NCBI GenBank assembly: GCA_036583965.1
Contig: JAZBQD010000015.1
Span: forward strand, 88,357,309-88,421,308
DNA: 64,000 nt
DNA from: Prunella strophiata
Lineage: Eukaryota > Chordata > Aves > Passeriformes > Prunellidae
Direction: 5' to 3'
Shown: in pieces, positions 63,572 to 64,000 of the stretch
Layout: every line of letters begins with the position of its first letter
Position numbering within the stretch: the first letter of the stretch is position 1
Program-made: the position numbers and the translations under genes
Notes under the pieces: generated by a model
What the model was told of the DNA's origin: nothing
Seen by the model: only the letters and a program-made list of their open reading frames with translations
Databases searched by the model: none

Positions 63572-64000
63572 CTGAAAGAAGACGATTCTTTACAATCAAG
63601 ATACAACATAACAATGAAAAGTAACATCTGAAGCGCTCTTTCAGACTGCTCACTTAAAATGCACACACAAAATCCTGCTGTTAGCACCTTCATACAAAGG
63701 CTGAATTACTTGGATTTTAGGTTGCACACAAAACAGCCCAGAAAAAAAGCAATAAGCATGAACTGGGAATTTCGCCACTAGCCAAAATACACATGGGCTT
63801 CTACGGTCGAATTTCGCCCCCAGGACAGGCACTTCAGAAGGTCAGCGGATTTCCACAAGAGGAGAATATCTGCTACTCAACATCACAGCCAACAGCACTT
63901 GCTGGGCAAGGAGGAGTAAAGAAGTACAGTCACCCACAAGTTTTATTTAGGTGCCACCAGCAGACTGGACTGCTCGTCTGTCTCCTCCAGCATCCCCACC
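63572..64000 (-). other. MYLIP: MYLIP intron 1, 3' end
   Basis: This is sequence upstream of exon 2 in the sense of transcription. It contains no match to the expected first exon (about 29 codons), so exon 1 and the promoter lie beyond the right edge. Confidence 0.8.

Overview
The window is vertebrate nuclear DNA, almost certainly from a bird. The evidence is intron-split genes with GT-AG sites, CpG islands at promoters, and several degenerate CR1-type LINE fragments, the dominant avian retrotransposon. Two conserved genes are present, both on the minus strand and both cut by a window edge. The gene order MYLIP then GMPR in the same orientation matches the order known in human (6p22, with ATXN1 beyond GMPR). 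I see no bacterial, viral or CRISPR features.

Layout. 1-13.46 kb: 5' half of GMPR (GMP reductase 1). Exons 4, 3, 2 and 1 lie at 6614-6788, 8414-8497, 9133-9252 and 13263-13349. They encode the first 155 codons of about 345; the rest lies off the left edge. The promoter sits in a CpG island at about 12.77-14.06 kb with a clear TATA box. 14-49.3 kb: about 35 kb without a recognisable protein gene. It holds CR1 remnants, homopolymer and simple repeats, one small CpG-rich island (24.7-24.9 kb) and two stretches that look like possible conserved regulatory DNA. 49.27-64 kb: MYLIP (IDOL), exons 7 to 2 plus a 3' UTR of about 1.3 kb; exon 1 lies off the right edge.

The genes act in different pathways. 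GMPR converts GMP to IMP in purine salvage. MYLIP is the FERM-RING E3 ubiquitin ligase that sends LDL-family receptors for degradation. Nothing in the sequence suggests joint regulation.

The most notable observation is that three exons of these two conserved genes each carry exactly one extra base: GMPR exon 4, MYLIP exon 4 and MYLIP exon 6. The protein frame and family identity continue cleanly on both sides of each extra base, and every splice site is intact. Three +1 insertions in about 1.7 kb of coding sequence, with no deletions or nonsense changes, look like residual long-read assembly errors rather than biological loss of two neighbouring genes. As the sequence stands, neither gene can be translated through. 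I found no convincing novel biological system. The other leads are regulatory: an isolated GC island with a perfect 28-bp tandem duplication inside MYLIP intron 2, a 27-G run beside GMPR exon 1, muscle-type sites near the GMPR TATA box, and a serine at MYLIP residue 342.
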